Assembly: GCF_003864415.1 (NCBI RefSeq)
Contig: NZ_BFFP01000017.1
Coordinates: forward strand, 1-45,220
Length of the DNA: 45,220 nt
Source: Ligilactobacillus salitolerans
GTDB lineage: Bacteria; Bacillota; Bacilli; Lactobacillales; Lactobacillaceae
Reading direction: 5' to 3'
Position numbers and translations under genes: made by a program. The first letter of the stretch is position 1, and every line of letters starts with the position of its first letter. This document shows, piece after piece, positions 1 to 11,191 of the stretch. The notes below the pieces were generated by a model. The model was given only the letters and a program-made list of their open reading frames with translations, ran no database searches and was not told where the DNA came from.

Positions 1-102
1 TCAGTCAATTCAAGCAAAAGCTTAAGTTGTTGAACCGCCGTATACGGTTCCGTACGTACGGTGGTGTGGGAGGTCGATAGTGTGAACTATCTCCTACCCG
101 AT
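1..102 (+). mobile_element. Group IIC intron, 3' end (domains V and VI)
   Basis: This is the last ~100 nt of a bacterial group II intron. Domain V runs from about 33 to 66: a 9-bp basal stem (ACCGCCGTA with TACGGTGGT, one G-U pair), a 2-nt CG bulge and a short capped stem. Domain VI follows at 67-100, a GGGAGG/CTCCTACCC-type stem with an unpaired A near its 3' side as the likely branch point. The intron ends with the typical AT at about 101-102. From memory, the sequence closely resembles the 3' end of the Oceanobacillus iheyensis group IIC intron. The maturase ORF lies outside the window. Confidence 0.85.
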
Positions 103-167
103 TTATTTTAGAGTTTTTATGTATCAGTAAAAGTCAAACGGTAAAAACCCGCATGACTCAAAGCAGA

Positions 168-473
168 CTAATCTTGCACTGTAAAGACGGACATTAATTT
201 GAAGTAGATCGTTTCGTACCACTTGATCCCACGTTCTTCGCAGGATTTTTTCTTTGTGTGGAACTTTTCTGTCACCCCATTAAAGAGCTTACGGTAAAGC
301 TTGGTATGAGTGACCCACCGATGGAAACGCGGTGAAGCCTTTGAGAGGCTGAAGAAACCTGCGATAAAAAACGGCAATTGTGGTAAAACTGGAATTGCTA
401 GACCGACTAAGGCCAGCAAAAAGGCGATAGTTGTGACTAAGATCCAGAAAAGCTTCATTAAACTGTTGGCCAT
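168..473 (-). CDS. DUF454 (YbaN-like) small membrane protein
   Basis: This is a 101-residue protein with a hydrophobic N-terminal half holding two closely spaced membrane segments (about residues 7-25 and 28-44), followed by a basic cytoplasmic tail. The pattern of small residues and prolines (G-L-A-I-P-V-L-P-Q-L-P-F, then SKASPRFHRW) matches the DUF454/YbaN family of inner-membrane proteins, which has no established biochemical function. The ATG start is backed by GAAGGAGG seven bases upstream. The gene stands alone, with its 3' end facing the intron end at 102. I see no clear hairpin terminator in the 65 bases between them. The family call is fairly safe; the role is unknown. Confidence 0.8.
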   Translation of the reverse strand: MANSLMKLFWILVTTIAFLLALVGLAIPVLPQLPFFIAGFFSLSKASPRFHRWVTHTKLYRKLFNGVTEKFHTKKKSCEERGIKWYETIYFKLMSVFTVQD

Positions 474-585
474 AGTACGCCTCCTTCAATGGTAAATTTA
501 TACTGATTCAAGCAGAACGTAAAATCAATGAAAGCTAGCTGTGACATGCTAGAAAGCGCTTCTCATTTCTACTTGATTGACCATA

Positions 586-614
586 ATTATAGCACGAGCA
601 AGGGGGGAGATGAA
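586..614 (-). promoter_or_regulatory. Extended -10 promoter for the DUF454 gene
   Basis: Read on the minus strand, TGCTATAAT provides an extended -10 (TATAAT at 591-586). TTCATC sits 17 bases upstream as a weak -35 (614-609). The predicted leader to the ATG at 473 is about 105 nt. Confidence 0.5.
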
Positions 615-1007
615 ATAAAGAAAGTACTAAGAATTGTTAAATTATCGTTAAGCTGTCTTTGCTAGAAAAAAAGTTGGTGTTGTGAGTACGGTGGACTTTT
701 TGACGGCAAAATGATTATCAAATTTTTTGCTGAGACTTAAAAAATATGAAAACAAATCGTTTGTATAAGTATTAAGGTAGGTCAATAAAAAAAGCAAAAC
801 TATTTTAAGTTTTGAAAAAGGTAATTATTTAACTCATTTTAAATGTGAATAAAGACGTGAAAAAAGCTTGATATGGGTGAATGACTGGATACTAATGGTT
901 GTTTTTGGTATTAGAAAAAAATATATTTTTTTGAAATATTTTTTCGGATCGCCGCAATAAACTGGGCTGTGGTAAAAATTTAATTTGAAAAAATAAAGAT
1001 AATTTTC
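615..1007. other. AT-rich intergenic stretch, no gene seen
   Basis: About 390 bases between the divergent DUF454 and marR promoters. It is very AT-rich with several A/T runs, for example around 915-945. I found no ORF with a ribosome binding site, no tRNA-like fold and no riboswitch core. Its length is generous for a divergent promoter region, so a decayed gene is possible, but nothing recognisable remains. Confidence 0.4.
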
Positions 1008-1045
1008 TTGCACTCATTTGTAAATGTCGTACAATATATATTGTA
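1008..1045 (+). promoter_or_regulatory. marR promoter with overlapping palindromic operator
   Basis: TTGCAC (1008-1013) and TACAAT (1030-1035) are separated by 16 bases and form a good sigma-A promoter. A perfect 16-bp palindrome, TACAATATATATTGTA (1030-1045), begins exactly at the -10 box. Its TACAAT...ATTGTA arms resemble MarR/OhrR-type operators, so repression of marR by its own product is the simplest reading. The leader from here to the ATG is about 90 nt. Confidence 0.65.
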
Positions 1046-1133
1046 GTTAAGCTAAAGTTGTTGAGGAAAGTACCTTCTGCTTGGCAGCTTTTAGTGCATA
1101 CCGCAGGGGAAAATATATATTGGGGGAAGAATC

Positions 1134-1559
1134 ATGAGTTCATTACAGAAAAAAATGACTGATTTGACGCAGGTTTTGCAATTGACGAGTCAGCAGTATA
1201 AGGACGAAGAATCTGCTAAACTTGGAGCAATTGACGTCTATTATCTTGAAGCTATCTATCAGCTTAAGCAGCCGACGATCGGCAAGATCTCACATTTGCT
1301 GGGCCAGTCGACACCAAACACCAACTATCATATTAAAAAACTGATCTCTTTAGGCCTGATCGAAAAGAAGATCGACGCCTCTGATCACCGGGTCACCCAC
1401 TTGTCGACCACGGAGAAGTACCTTAACAGTATTAAAACTAATGATGAATTTTGGGAAACCTTGCAGCAGCGTTTGGAAAATGACATCGAACCGCGTGACT
1501 ATGCAATTTTTAAACGTGTGTTAGGCCAGACCGTTGATATTATTCATGAACAACTTTAA
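1134..1559 (+). CDS. MarR-family winged-helix transcriptional regulator
   Basis: This 141-residue protein has the length and layout of MarR regulators: an N-terminal helix, a winged helix-turn-helix at about residues 42-88 (ISHLLGQSTPNTNYHIKKLISLGLIEKK, here split: ISHLLGQSTPN then TNYHIKKLISLGLI) with the wing around DASDHRVTHLS, and a C-terminal helix for dimerisation. The DHR motif in the wing is typical of the family. The ATG is preceded by GGGGGAAG. The promoter carries a perfect palindrome over the -10, which suggests autoregulation. A strong terminator follows directly, so the gene is monocistronic and its other targets are not evident. I see no conserved cysteine of the OhrR peroxide-sensing type near the N-terminus. 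Confidence 0.85.
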   Translation: MSSLQKKMTDLTQVLQLTSQQYKDEESAKLGAIDVYYLEAIYQLKQPTIGKISHLLGQSTPNTNYHIKKLISLGLIEKKIDASDHRVTHLSTTEKYLNSIKTNDEFWETLQQRLENDIEPRDYAIFKRVLGQTVDIIHEQL

Positions 1560-1573
1560 TTAAACTAACAAGT

Positions 1574-1606
1574 AAAAACGACTGCTGCGGTGGTCGTTTT
1601 TGTTTT
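1574..1606 (+). terminator. Rho-independent terminator after marR
   Basis: AAAAACGAC (1574-1582) pairs with GTCGTTTTT (1593-1601) around a 10-nt loop, and further T residues follow. It lies 15 bases after the stop codon. Confidence 0.8.
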
Positions 1607-1643
1607 ACGGTCTCAAACTTGAAGGTTCCAAGCTGCTGCAAAC

Positions 1644-1895
1644 TGGATTAATGTCAGGGCGACTTTGCTCCAGACTGCGCCAATCTGGATTAATGTCAGG
1701 GCGACTTTGCTCCAGACTGCATCAGTTTGGATTAATGTCAGGGCGACTTTGCTCCAAACTGTTTCAAACTGGATTAATGTCAGCCCGACTTTGCTCCAGA
1801 CTGCATCAGTTTGGATTAATGTCAGTCCGACTTTGCTCCAGACTGCAACAATCTGGATTAATGTCAGCCCAACTTTGAGCCAAACGCTTGATCAA
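1644..1895. repeat. 42-bp tandem repeat array A (6 units)
   Basis: Six contiguous units with exact 42-bp period start at 1644, 1686, 1728, 1770, 1812 and 1854. Each begins TGGATTAATGTCAG and contains GACTTTGCTCCA. The last unit is diverged, and a degenerate half unit precedes the first. Across unit junctions CCAGACTG faces CAGTTTGG (8 bp with one G-U) in two of the five joints. CCAGA/TCTGG is kept in two others. There are no spacers, so this is not CRISPR. Because 42 is divisible by three, some frames stay open, but no ribosome binding site precedes them. It lies downstream of the marR terminator and shares its core with array E (25836-25964). Confidence 0.95.
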
Positions 1896-1998
1896 TTAGA
1901 AAATACGTTAACCCAGTCACTACCTAGGTTAGTTTTCAACTTTTACTTACCGTTTTGGCAGAGCAGACCCAAATTAGCTCAAGTTCATTTCAGAAATA

Positions 1999-2007
1999 TG
2001 CTATAAT
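1999..2007 (+). promoter_or_regulatory. Extended -10 promoter for the ECF S-component gene
   Basis: TGC followed by TATAAT (2002-2007) forms an extended -10 about 64 bases ahead of the GTG start. No convincing -35 is seen at the expected distance. The leader is too short for a known vitamin riboswitch. Confidence 0.5.
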
Positions 2008-2070
2008 TATCTACAATTATGGTGTTCCATCCACGGGGCAGCTACATAATTATTTTTGGAGGAAAGTCAA

Positions 2071-2661
2071 GTGGCAAGGAAAAATCAGACTTATCGCAGA
2101 GTACTCTATGCGTTGTTTACCGCAATTATAATCATTCAAAATTTTGTTCCGTTTTTGGGCTATATTCCAGTGGGACCGTTGAACCTGACGATCATTCATG
2201 TGACGGTGATCATTGCTGCTTTGACCTTGGGACCAGGCGGCGGTGCGGTCGTCGGTGGGATCTGGGGTGTGATCACCTTTGTTCGTGCCTTCGTCTGGCC
2301 AACAAGTCCTTTGGCGGCAATCGTCTTCGTTAATCCGCTGGTTTCGGTCTTGCCGCGGATCTTGATCGGTGTGGTAGCGGGATACGTCTTTAAATGGCTG
2401 GCGGATAAATTTCGGCAACGCTATTTAGCCATGGGGATCGCCGCCGTGCTGGGTTCATTGACGAATACGATCTTGGTGTTAGGGCAGATCTATTTCTTTT
2501 ACAACGGACATTCTCAGGCTCTCTACCAAGTTGACGTCCATGCACTGTTGCCGTACTTGTTGGGCGTTGTCGGTGCTAACGGAGTCCCAGAGGCGATTTT
2601 TGCCGGCTTGGCAGCTCCATTGATCGCTAAACCACTACTGAATCGCGGATATAAAGGATGA
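2071..2661 (+). CDS. ECF transporter S component (substrate-binding membrane subunit)
   Basis: This is a 196-residue, very hydrophobic protein with about six membrane segments. The glycine-rich stretch after helix 2 (TLGPGGGAVVGGIWG) and the following FVWPTSPLAAIVFVNPLVSV region are typical of S components of energy-coupling factor transporters in lactobacilli. These bind a vitamin or similar small solute and pair with the shared EcfAA'T module, which is not in this window. The pattern reminds me of the pantothenate-type PanT group, but the substrate cannot be assigned from sequence alone. I chose the GTG at 2071 because GGAGG lies eight bases before it; an in-frame TTG at 2056 would overlap that site. 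The next gene starts five bases downstream. Confidence 0.75.
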   Translation: MARKNQTYRRVLYALFTAIIIIQNFVPFLGYIPVGPLNLTIIHVTVIIAALTLGPGGGAVVGGIWGVITFVRAFVWPTSPLAAIVFVNPLVSVLPRILIGVVAGYVFKWLADKFRQRYLAMGIAAVLGSLTNTILVLGQIYFFYNGHSQALYQVDVHALLPYLLGVVGANGVPEAIFAGLAAPLIAKPLLNRGYKG

Positions 2662-2666
2662 GCTGA

Positions 2667-3338
2667 TTGGCGCAAAAAAAATCATACAGTCAAAAAAAGA
2701 AGCCGAGAAAAAAGACTAGCGTACGGCGTTATCCGCGTCACAGAAGAGGTCAGGGACCTAAACTAGCCGATATCGTGCTGCTGGTGTTGGTGGTGACACT
2801 GATCGCTTTTCAGTCGATTCGGTGGTTTGAAAAGAAAAATACCCAACCGGCAACTGAACAGACGACCCAAACGCAATCAAAGCAGGCATTTATTCGCCAG
2901 CTTGTTCCTAGTGCACAAAAACAACAGCGGGAACGGCATTTATTTACCAGTATTACCCTGGCGCAGGCCTGCCTCGAATCAAACTTTGGTCAAAGCGAGC
3001 TCTCTCAAAAGTACCATAATCTTTTTGGAATCAAGAGTTCCGATCCCAATAGCCCGCTGCTAACGACCAAGGAATATGTGAATGGTCAATGGATCACTGT
3101 TAAAGCACGGTTCATGTCTTACGCTAATTATGATGAGTCGATCCGCGCGCACACGATGCTGTTTGTGAACGGGACTGGTTGGGATGCCGGTCATTATCAA
3201 GCCGTGCTCAATGCCGCAAATTATCGCGAGGCAGCTCAAGCACTGCAAGACAAAGGGTATGCGACTGACCCGGATTATGCGCAGAAACTGATCGACTTGA
3301 TCGAGGAGTACAAGTTAAACCAGTATGATTTAGACTAA
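2667..3338 (+). CDS. Membrane-anchored GH73 N-acetylglucosaminidase (peptidoglycan hydrolase)
   Basis: This 223-residue protein has a strongly basic N-terminus (residues 1-31), one membrane segment (about 33-50), a Thr/Gln-rich linker (58-72) and a C-terminal glycoside hydrolase 73 domain. The domain shows the family pattern ITLAQACLESNFGQS, with the probable catalytic Glu at 104, then YHNLFGIK and the later YANYDESIRAH. Such enzymes cleave between GlcNAc and MurNAc in peptidoglycan and act outside the membrane. The start is TTG with AAAGGA overlapping the end of the preceding gene, so the two are cotranscribed. There is no LysM or SH3 wall-binding repeat; the membrane anchor probably serves instead. 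Confidence 0.88.
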   Translation: MAQKKSYSQKKKPRKKTSVRRYPRHRRGQGPKLADIVLLVLVVTLIAFQSIRWFEKKNTQPATEQTTQTQSKQAFIRQLVPSAQKQQRERHLFTSITLAQACLESNFGQSELSQKYHNLFGIKSSDPNSPLLTTKEYVNGQWITVKARFMSYANYDESIRAHTMLFVNGTGWDAGHYQAVLNAANYREAAQALQDKGYATDPDYAQKLIDLIEEYKLNQYDLD

Positions 3339-3380
3339 CTAGGTTCAAAGGTAACATCAAAATTTAAGGAGGAAGTACGA

Positions 3381-3965
3381 GTGAAATTATTGGAAGCACG
3401 GATCAGAGAAGATGGACTAGTATTGCCAGGGAATGTTTTGAAGGTCAATTCGTTTTTGAACCACCAAATCGACCCTGAATTGATGAATACGATCGGTCAG
3501 GAGTTCGCTCATTTATTCCGAGATGACAACATTACGCGCATCTTGACCGTTGAGTCTTCTGGGATCGCACCCGCCATTATGACTGGCCTGGCTTTGCACG
3601 TTCCCGTGTTGTTCGCACGAAAAACGAAGAGTTCAACAATGAACAACTCGCTGTATACGGCTGATGTTTATTCCTATACTAAGAAAGTGACCAACAAGAT
3701 CTCTGTTGATCAAAAATTCTTGCTCGCAGACGATAATGTCTTGATCATCGACGATTTCTTGGCAAATGGTCAGGCGGTTTCCGGCCTGTTAGAGATCTGT
3801 CGCCAAGCACAGGCCAACGTGGCCGGTGTTGGGATCGTGGTCGAAAAAGCCTTCCAGACTGGCGGCCAGCTCTTACGCGACCAAGGAGTGCGGTTGGAAT
3901 CACTCGCTCAGATCGCTTCCTTTGCTGATGATCAGGTCCATTTTGTCGGTGAAGTAGTCGAATAG
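3381..3965 (+). CDS. xpt: Xanthine phosphoribosyltransferase
   Basis: This is a 194-residue type I phosphoribosyltransferase that converts xanthine and PRPP to XMP in cytosolic purine salvage. It has the family's usual length and start (MKLLEARIREDGLVLPGNVLKVNSF, here split: MKLLEARIREDG, then LVLPGNVLKVNSF). The PRPP loop VLIIDDFLANGQA is at about residues 122-134. The GTG start follows AAGGAGG. It is 42 bases after the GH73 gene with no room for a separate promoter, so it is probably read from the promoter near 2002. The purine riboswitch that often controls xpt in Bacilli is absent here. The gene is usually paired with a xanthine permease, which is missing from this locus. Confidence 0.93.
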   Translation: MKLLEARIREDGLVLPGNVLKVNSFLNHQIDPELMNTIGQEFAHLFRDDNITRILTVESSGIAPAIMTGLALHVPVLFARKTKSSTMNNSLYTADVYSYTKKVTNKISVDQKFLLADDNVLIIDDFLANGQAVSGLLEICRQAQANVAGVGIVVEKAFQTGGQLLRDQGVRLESLAQIASFADDQVHFVGEVVE

Positions 3966-3979
3966 AGTTCTAACTTAAG

Positions 3980-4004
3980 CCGCTTCTTAGCAAGCGGTTT
4001 TTTT
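3980..4004 (+). terminator. Rho-independent terminator after xpt
   Basis: CCGCTT (3980-3985) pairs with AAGCGG (3992-3997) and a run of seven T follows. An outer AGTTC/GAACT pair extends the fold and lets it work weakly in the reverse direction. Confidence 0.85.
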
Positions 4005-4065
4005 GAACTCTAAAAAATCATATTTTTTGCTAAAGATGAACAGAAATCAGCCTCAAATAAAATAA

Positions 4066-4087
4066 TTATGTTATGCTTTTAACATAA
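4066..4087 (+). promoter_or_regulatory. Inverted repeat in the promoter region of the PurK paralogue
   Basis: TTATGTTA (4066-4073) and TAACATAA (4080-4087) form a perfect 8-bp inverted repeat around six bases, 38 bases before the start codon. TATGTT/TATGCT within it could serve as -10. It may be an operator; the binding protein is unknown. No PurBox (CGAAC core) is seen here, unlike upstream of purE. Confidence 0.45.
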
Positions 4088-4124
4088 GAAATGATAACAA
4101 TAGTTAGGAAAGTAGTGAATCGAA

Positions 4125-5273
4125 GTGGCAGAAGAAGTCATGTTTCCCGGCAGTACAATAGGCATTATTGGCAGCAGTCCAAATGGGATCGAACTTGCAC
4201 GTAAGGCTAAACAAATGGGATTTAAAACTGCGGCATACGGTCCAAACGCAGAAAGCCCAGTATTAAGAGAAGTTGACCTTCCGATCGTAGGGAGGGGCAA
4301 CGACCAGCTGCAACTGCAAGAATTCGCTGAACGCTGTGATCTGGTCATTTATGAGTCTGAACAAGTCAGTTCTGATTCGATCAAATATATCGAACGTTTT
4401 ACTAAGGTCCCACAGGGCAGCGAAACTTTAGAGCTCATGCAGGATCGCTTGTTGGAACGGGCTTTTTTCGAACAACTGAACGTCAATATTGCACCTTATG
4501 CAACGATTGTCAGCCTGGATGACATCTACCAAGCGATTTCATCTATCGGTTTTCCATGTATTTTAAAGCCGATCCAAAAAGGCTTTATCCGTGACGGACA
4601 AATGATTTTGCGCAAACAATCTGATGTGGCTAGATGTGCAGAATTAGTCGATCAAGGAACTTTTGTCTTAGAATCCTGGGTCCCGTTTGACCGTGAAGTT
4701 TCAGTTTTTATGGTGCGTCAAGCGGATGGGACATTGACTTTCATGGCGCCGATCGAAGTTTTCTATCAGGGCCAAAAATTAGTTCAAGTTGTTGGCCCGG
4801 CCGACCTGCCAACTTCGATCACTGCTGAACTCAAGAAGATCTCCACTGAGATCGGCAATAATTTGAATTATGTCGGTGTTTTAGAAGTTGCCTTTTTCAT
4901 TACCGCGACACAAACGATCTATGTTAAACGGATCGTGCCGGCGATGCATGAAGCCGGACATATTTTCGCTGATATTTGCAACGTGTCGTTAGAAGAAGAA
5001 ATGCTGCGATCGGCGGCAGGAATGCCATTGACGACACCTCGAGTCGTCCAAGAGGCTGCTTTAGGCTTCCTGAAACCAGAAGACAGTGCGGACATTAAGA
5101 CGCAGTGGGTCTTAAAGGATAACTGGGCTTATCATCTTTTCCGTTTTCCAGCTTCAATGATGCCTCAATCCAAAGCAGGATACGTTGTTGCGGCTGCTGA
5201 AAATGCTTATCGGGCTAAGGAACAGTTAGATTCGACCGGGATCTGGGATGAGGCGGAAACTGAAGAAAAATAA
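4125..5273 (+). CDS. Divergent PurK-like ATP-grasp protein
   Basis: This 382-residue protein aligns throughout with N5-carboxyaminoimidazole ribonucleotide synthase. It has an N-terminal Rossmann-like domain (TIGIIGSSPNGIELARKAKQ), a central ATP-grasp fold (IGFPCILKPIQKG, FVLESWVPFDREVSVFMVR) and a PurK-type C-terminus. A canonical purK sits in the pur operon at 34155. In this copy the signature NELAPRPHNSGH is replaced by VKRIVPAMHEAGH at about 267-279, and the YEFEN segment reads YESEQ. The ordinary activity is therefore doubtful. It has its own promoter region and terminator, just upstream of pcrA. I recall a second purK-type gene in some lactobacilli. A changed substrate or a regulatory role is inference. 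The GTG start at 4125 is backed by AGGAAAG; an ATG five codons later is possible. Confidence 0.8.
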   Translation: MAEEVMFPGSTIGIIGSSPNGIELARKAKQMGFKTAAYGPNAESPVLREVDLPIVGRGNDQLQLQEFAERCDLVIYESEQVSSDSIKYIERFTKVPQGSETLELMQDRLLERAFFEQLNVNIAPYATIVSLDDIYQAISSIGFPCILKPIQKGFIRDGQMILRKQSDVARCAELVDQGTFVLESWVPFDREVSVFMVRQADGTLTFMAPIEVFYQGQKLVQVVGPADLPTSITAELKKISTEIGNNLNYVGVLEVAFFITATQTIYVKRIVPAMHEAGHIFADICNVSLEEEMLRSAAGMPLTTPRVVQEAALGFLKPEDSADIKTQWVLKDNWAYHLFRFPASMMPQSKAGYVVAAAENAYRAKEQLDSTGIWDEAETEEK

Positions 5274-5280
5274 TGCAGTT

Positions 5281-5308
5281 AAAGACTGGAGCTTTCCAGC
5301 CTTTTTTT
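5281..5308 (+). terminator. Rho-independent terminator after the PurK paralogue
   Basis: AAAG.CTGGA (5281-5290) pairs with TCCAG.CTTT around GCTT, with one mismatch, and ends in a run of T at 5302-5308. It lies seven bases past the stop. Confidence 0.7.
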
Positions 5309-5387
5309 GTGGAATTAATTGACCGCAAAATTTCCGATAAATTCCCGGAATGATAGCCTTGCCACAAGCACACTCAGCCGGTCTCTG

Positions 5388-5396
5388 TGATATAAT
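5388..5396 (+). promoter_or_regulatory. Extended -10 promoter for pcrA
   Basis: TGA followed by TATAAT (5391-5396) forms an extended -10, 27-36 bases before the start. The -35 region is poor, as often with extended -10 promoters. Confidence 0.55.
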
Positions 5397-5431
5397 TGAA
5401 CAGACTGAAGATTTAGAGAGGATTGAATAAT

Positions 5432-7669
5432 TTGGGCCAAAAAAACCTACTAGACAAGATGAATGATAAACAGGCTGAAGCGGTTCGGTGTACCGAAGGA
5501 CCGCTTTTGATCATGGCTGGAGCCGGCAGCGGAAAGACACGTGTTTTAACGCACCGCGTGGCTTATTTGATCCAAGAAAAAGGGATCTTGCCTTGGCATG
5601 TACTGGCAATTACTTTCACCAATAAGGCCGCCAAAGAAATGCGTGAACGAGTCGACCAACTGTTAGGTGAAGATGCCTCTGACATTTGGGTCTCGACTTT
5701 CCATGCCCTGTGTGTGCGGATCTTGCGGCGCGACGGAGAGAAATTAGGGTTCAACCGTGCCTTTACGATCGCAAGTCCAAGTGAACAACGGACCTTGATG
5801 AAACATATTCTGGCCGACATGAACGTTGACTCCAAAAAATTTGATCCGCGGATGATACTCAGCAATATTTCCAATGCTAAAAATGAACTTCTGACCGCGA
5901 CTGAACTGAAAGCCCGTGCTCAAAGCCCGGTCGAGCAGATCACAGCCGATGCCTACGAACGGTATCAGTCTGAACTCGCCAAGGATTCAGCGATGGATTT
6001 TGATGATTTGATCATGCAAACGATCGTCTTGTTCAAGCAGAACAAAGAAACGCTTGAATACTACCAGCGTAAATTCCAGTATATCCACGTGGATGAATAC
6101 CAGGACACCAACGAAGCACAGTACCAGCTAGTTAACCTGTTAGCTGCCGGGACGCGTAATCTCTGTGTTGTCGGGGATGCTGACCAGAGTATCTATGGCT
6201 GGCGCGGCGCGAACATGGAAAATATTATGAACTTCGAGAAGGACTATCCAGATGCGACCGTTGTCAAATTAGAGCAGAATTACCGCTCGACGAAAACGAT
6301 CCTTGATGCCGCCAACTCGGTCATTAAAAATAACGTTAATCGTAAAGTTAAAAATTTATGGACGGAAAACAAGTCCGGCGGACTGATCCATTATTATCGC
6401 GGGGTCAACGCTAATGACGAAGCATTTTACGTCGTTAAAAATATCCAGCAGCAGCTCCGAGAACAGGGACGCAACTACCGCGATATTGCGATCTTGTACC
6501 GGACTAACGCCCAGTCCCGTGTTATGGAAGAAACATTCGTCAAAACCAACATTCCCTATAAGATCGTGGGTGCACACCGTTTCTACGACCGCAAGGAAAT
6601 TCTGGATATTCTGGCTTACTTGAGATTGGTGACTAACCCGCAAGATTCAATGAGTTTTAATCGGATCGTGAACGAGCCTAAGCGCGGGATCGGCAACACT
6701 AGCCTGGAGAAGTTGTCTAGTTTCGCTGCGATGCACGACTTAAGCCTGCTAGAGGCAGCAGAAAATGTTGTGATGACTAATATTACGGGCAAGGCCAGCA
6801 AGCAGTTAGAACAATTTGCGCATTTGATCCGTAACTTGCATGAGATGCAAAAAACGGCGACGGTGACTGAATTAACGGATGCGATCTTAGAACAGACCGG
6901 CTACCGCAAGCTGCTCAAGCAGACTAATTCGCTGGAAAATGAGAGCCGGCTGGAAAACTTGGATGAATTTCTGACGGTGACCCAGCAATTTGATTCAACT
7001 TGGCAAGAAGATGAAGACCACGAAGATCCTTTCGTTGATTTCTTGGCAGATTTGGCTTTAGTTTCGGACCAAGACAGTGTCGATGAAGAACAAAACGAGG
7101 TCACTATGATGACCTTGCACGCAGCCAAAGGTTTGGAATTTCCAGTCATCTTCTTGATCGGGATGGAAGAGGGGATCTTCCCGCTTTCCCGTGCCATGAT
7201 GGACGAAGATGAATTAGAGGAAGAGCGGCGTTTGGCCTATGTTGGGATCACGCGCGCTCAACAAGAACTTTTTATCACTAATGCCTTTTCCCGCATGCTT
7301 TATGGCAGAAAGCAAAATAACCCGGCTTCCCGCTTTATCGGGGAGATCGATGATCAATTACTAGTGCATGAAAATGACGAAAACCAGCAGACAGTTTCAC
7401 CATTTGCGCGCCAACGGGTCGCACAGGCTAAACAGGTCAACCCTTACAAGAGATCTCAGATGAAACCAAGTACGGTCAGCCAGCCGGTCACGACTGGAGC
7501 GGAGAAGAAAGCCTGGAATGTTGGCGATAAGGTCTTTCATAAGGCTTGGGGAGAAGGGACAGTCGTCAAAGTGACTGGCGCTGGCGATGATGTTGAATTA
7601 GATATCGCCTTTGCAGCGCAAGGCATTAAACGATTACTGGCTGCCTTTGCTCCAATTAGCAAACGCTAG
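5432..7669 (+). CDS. pcrA: ATP-dependent DNA helicase PcrA (UvrD/Rep family)
   Basis: This is a superfamily 1A 3'-5' helicase for DNA repair and rolling-circle replication. Walker A AGAGSGKT lies near the N-terminus, motif II is DEYQDTN, motif III follows as VVGDADQSIYGWRGA, and QNYRS and the late VGITRAQQEL motif are all present. The C-terminal WNVGDKVFHKAWGEGTVVKV segment is the Tudor-like domain that contacts RNA polymerase in PcrA. Length (about 745 residues) is normal. Two TTG starts are possible. The one at 5432 is 10 bases behind GAGAGGA; the one at 5423 would be too close. It heads the conserved pcrA-ligA-camS-gatCAB order. No terminator separates it from ligA. Confidence 0.96.
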   Translation: MGQKNLLDKMNDKQAEAVRCTEGPLLIMAGAGSGKTRVLTHRVAYLIQEKGILPWHVLAITFTNKAAKEMRERVDQLLGEDASDIWVSTFHALCVRILRRDGEKLGFNRAFTIASPSEQRTLMKHILADMNVDSKKFDPRMILSNISNAKNELLTATELKARAQSPVEQITADAYERYQSELAKDSAMDFDDLIMQTIVLFKQNKETLEYYQRKFQYIHVDEYQDTNEAQYQLVNLLAAGTRNLCVVGDADQSIYGWRGANMENIMNFEKDYPDATVVKLEQNYRSTKTILDAANSVIKNNVNRKVKNLWTENKSGGLIHYYRGVNANDEAFYVVKNIQQQLREQGRNYRDIAILYRTNAQSRVMEETFVKTNIPYKIVGAHRFYDRKEILDILAYLRLVTNPQDSMSFNRIVNEPKRGIGNTSLEKLSSFAAMHDLSLLEAAENVVMTNITGKASKQLEQFAHLIRNLHEMQKTATVTELTDAILEQTGYRKLLKQTNSLENESRLENLDEFLTVTQQFDSTWQEDEDHEDPFVDFLADLALVSDQDSVDEEQNEVTMMTLHAAKGLEFPVIFLIGMEEGIFPLSRAMMDEDELEEERRLAYVGITRAQQELFITNAFSRMLYGRKQNNPASRFIGEIDDQLLVHENDENQQTVSPFARQRVAQAKQVNPYKRSQMKPSTVSQPVTTGAEKKAWNVGDKVFHKAWGEGTVVKVTGAGDDVELDIAFAAQGIKRLLAAFAPISKR

Positions 7670-7758
7670 GTCCAGTCAATAAATTTTGGTAAAAATTTCC
7701 GGCGGATCATGGCGGACAGCCAAATGAGTACTAAAATAACAAAGTTAACACTATTTGA

Positions 7759-10952
<3,194 letters not shown>

Positions 10953-11105
10953 TTTGTTGGACGTTTGGCTGGATCAAGCACGCTGCCAGATGGATTTGGT
11001 CTGACCAATGATTTAGGTGCGTGAGGAAAGCAGAACGATCCGTCTGTCAAGACATGAAGTTTTGAGCTGGCTGCTAACGATATTAGCAAAAATTGTGCAA
11101 AAATA

Positions 11106-11114
11106 TGCTAGAAT
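11106..11114 (+). promoter_or_regulatory. Extended -10 promoter for gatCAB-dagK
   Basis: TGC directly before TAGAAT (11109-11114) makes an extended -10 about 78 bases ahead of gatC. The 239-base gap between camS and gatC holds no other recognisable element and no clear terminator. I looked for a T-box leader and did not see one. Confidence 0.5.
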
Positions 11115-11191
11115 AACAAGTGTTATTTAAATTGGTGTAAGAAATGAAAATTAAATGTGGCAAGCATAAAAGATAGAAAGAGGGATGTAGC

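Noticed and set aside
551-564. CcpA (cre) site in the DUF454 leader
   Set aside because: AGAAAGCGCTTCT is palindromic and has the central CG, but the outer TG and CA positions do not fit the consensus.
1600-2006. Long open frames with 14-residue repeats across array A
   Set aside because: They exist because the unit is 42 bases and lacks stops in those frames. There is no ribosome binding site, two overlapping frames are equally open, and the marR terminator lies upstream.
3339-3380. Purine riboswitch before xpt
   Set aside because: Only 42 bases separate xpt from the previous gene, too short for the aptamer, and no matching core is present. The leader of purE also lacks it.
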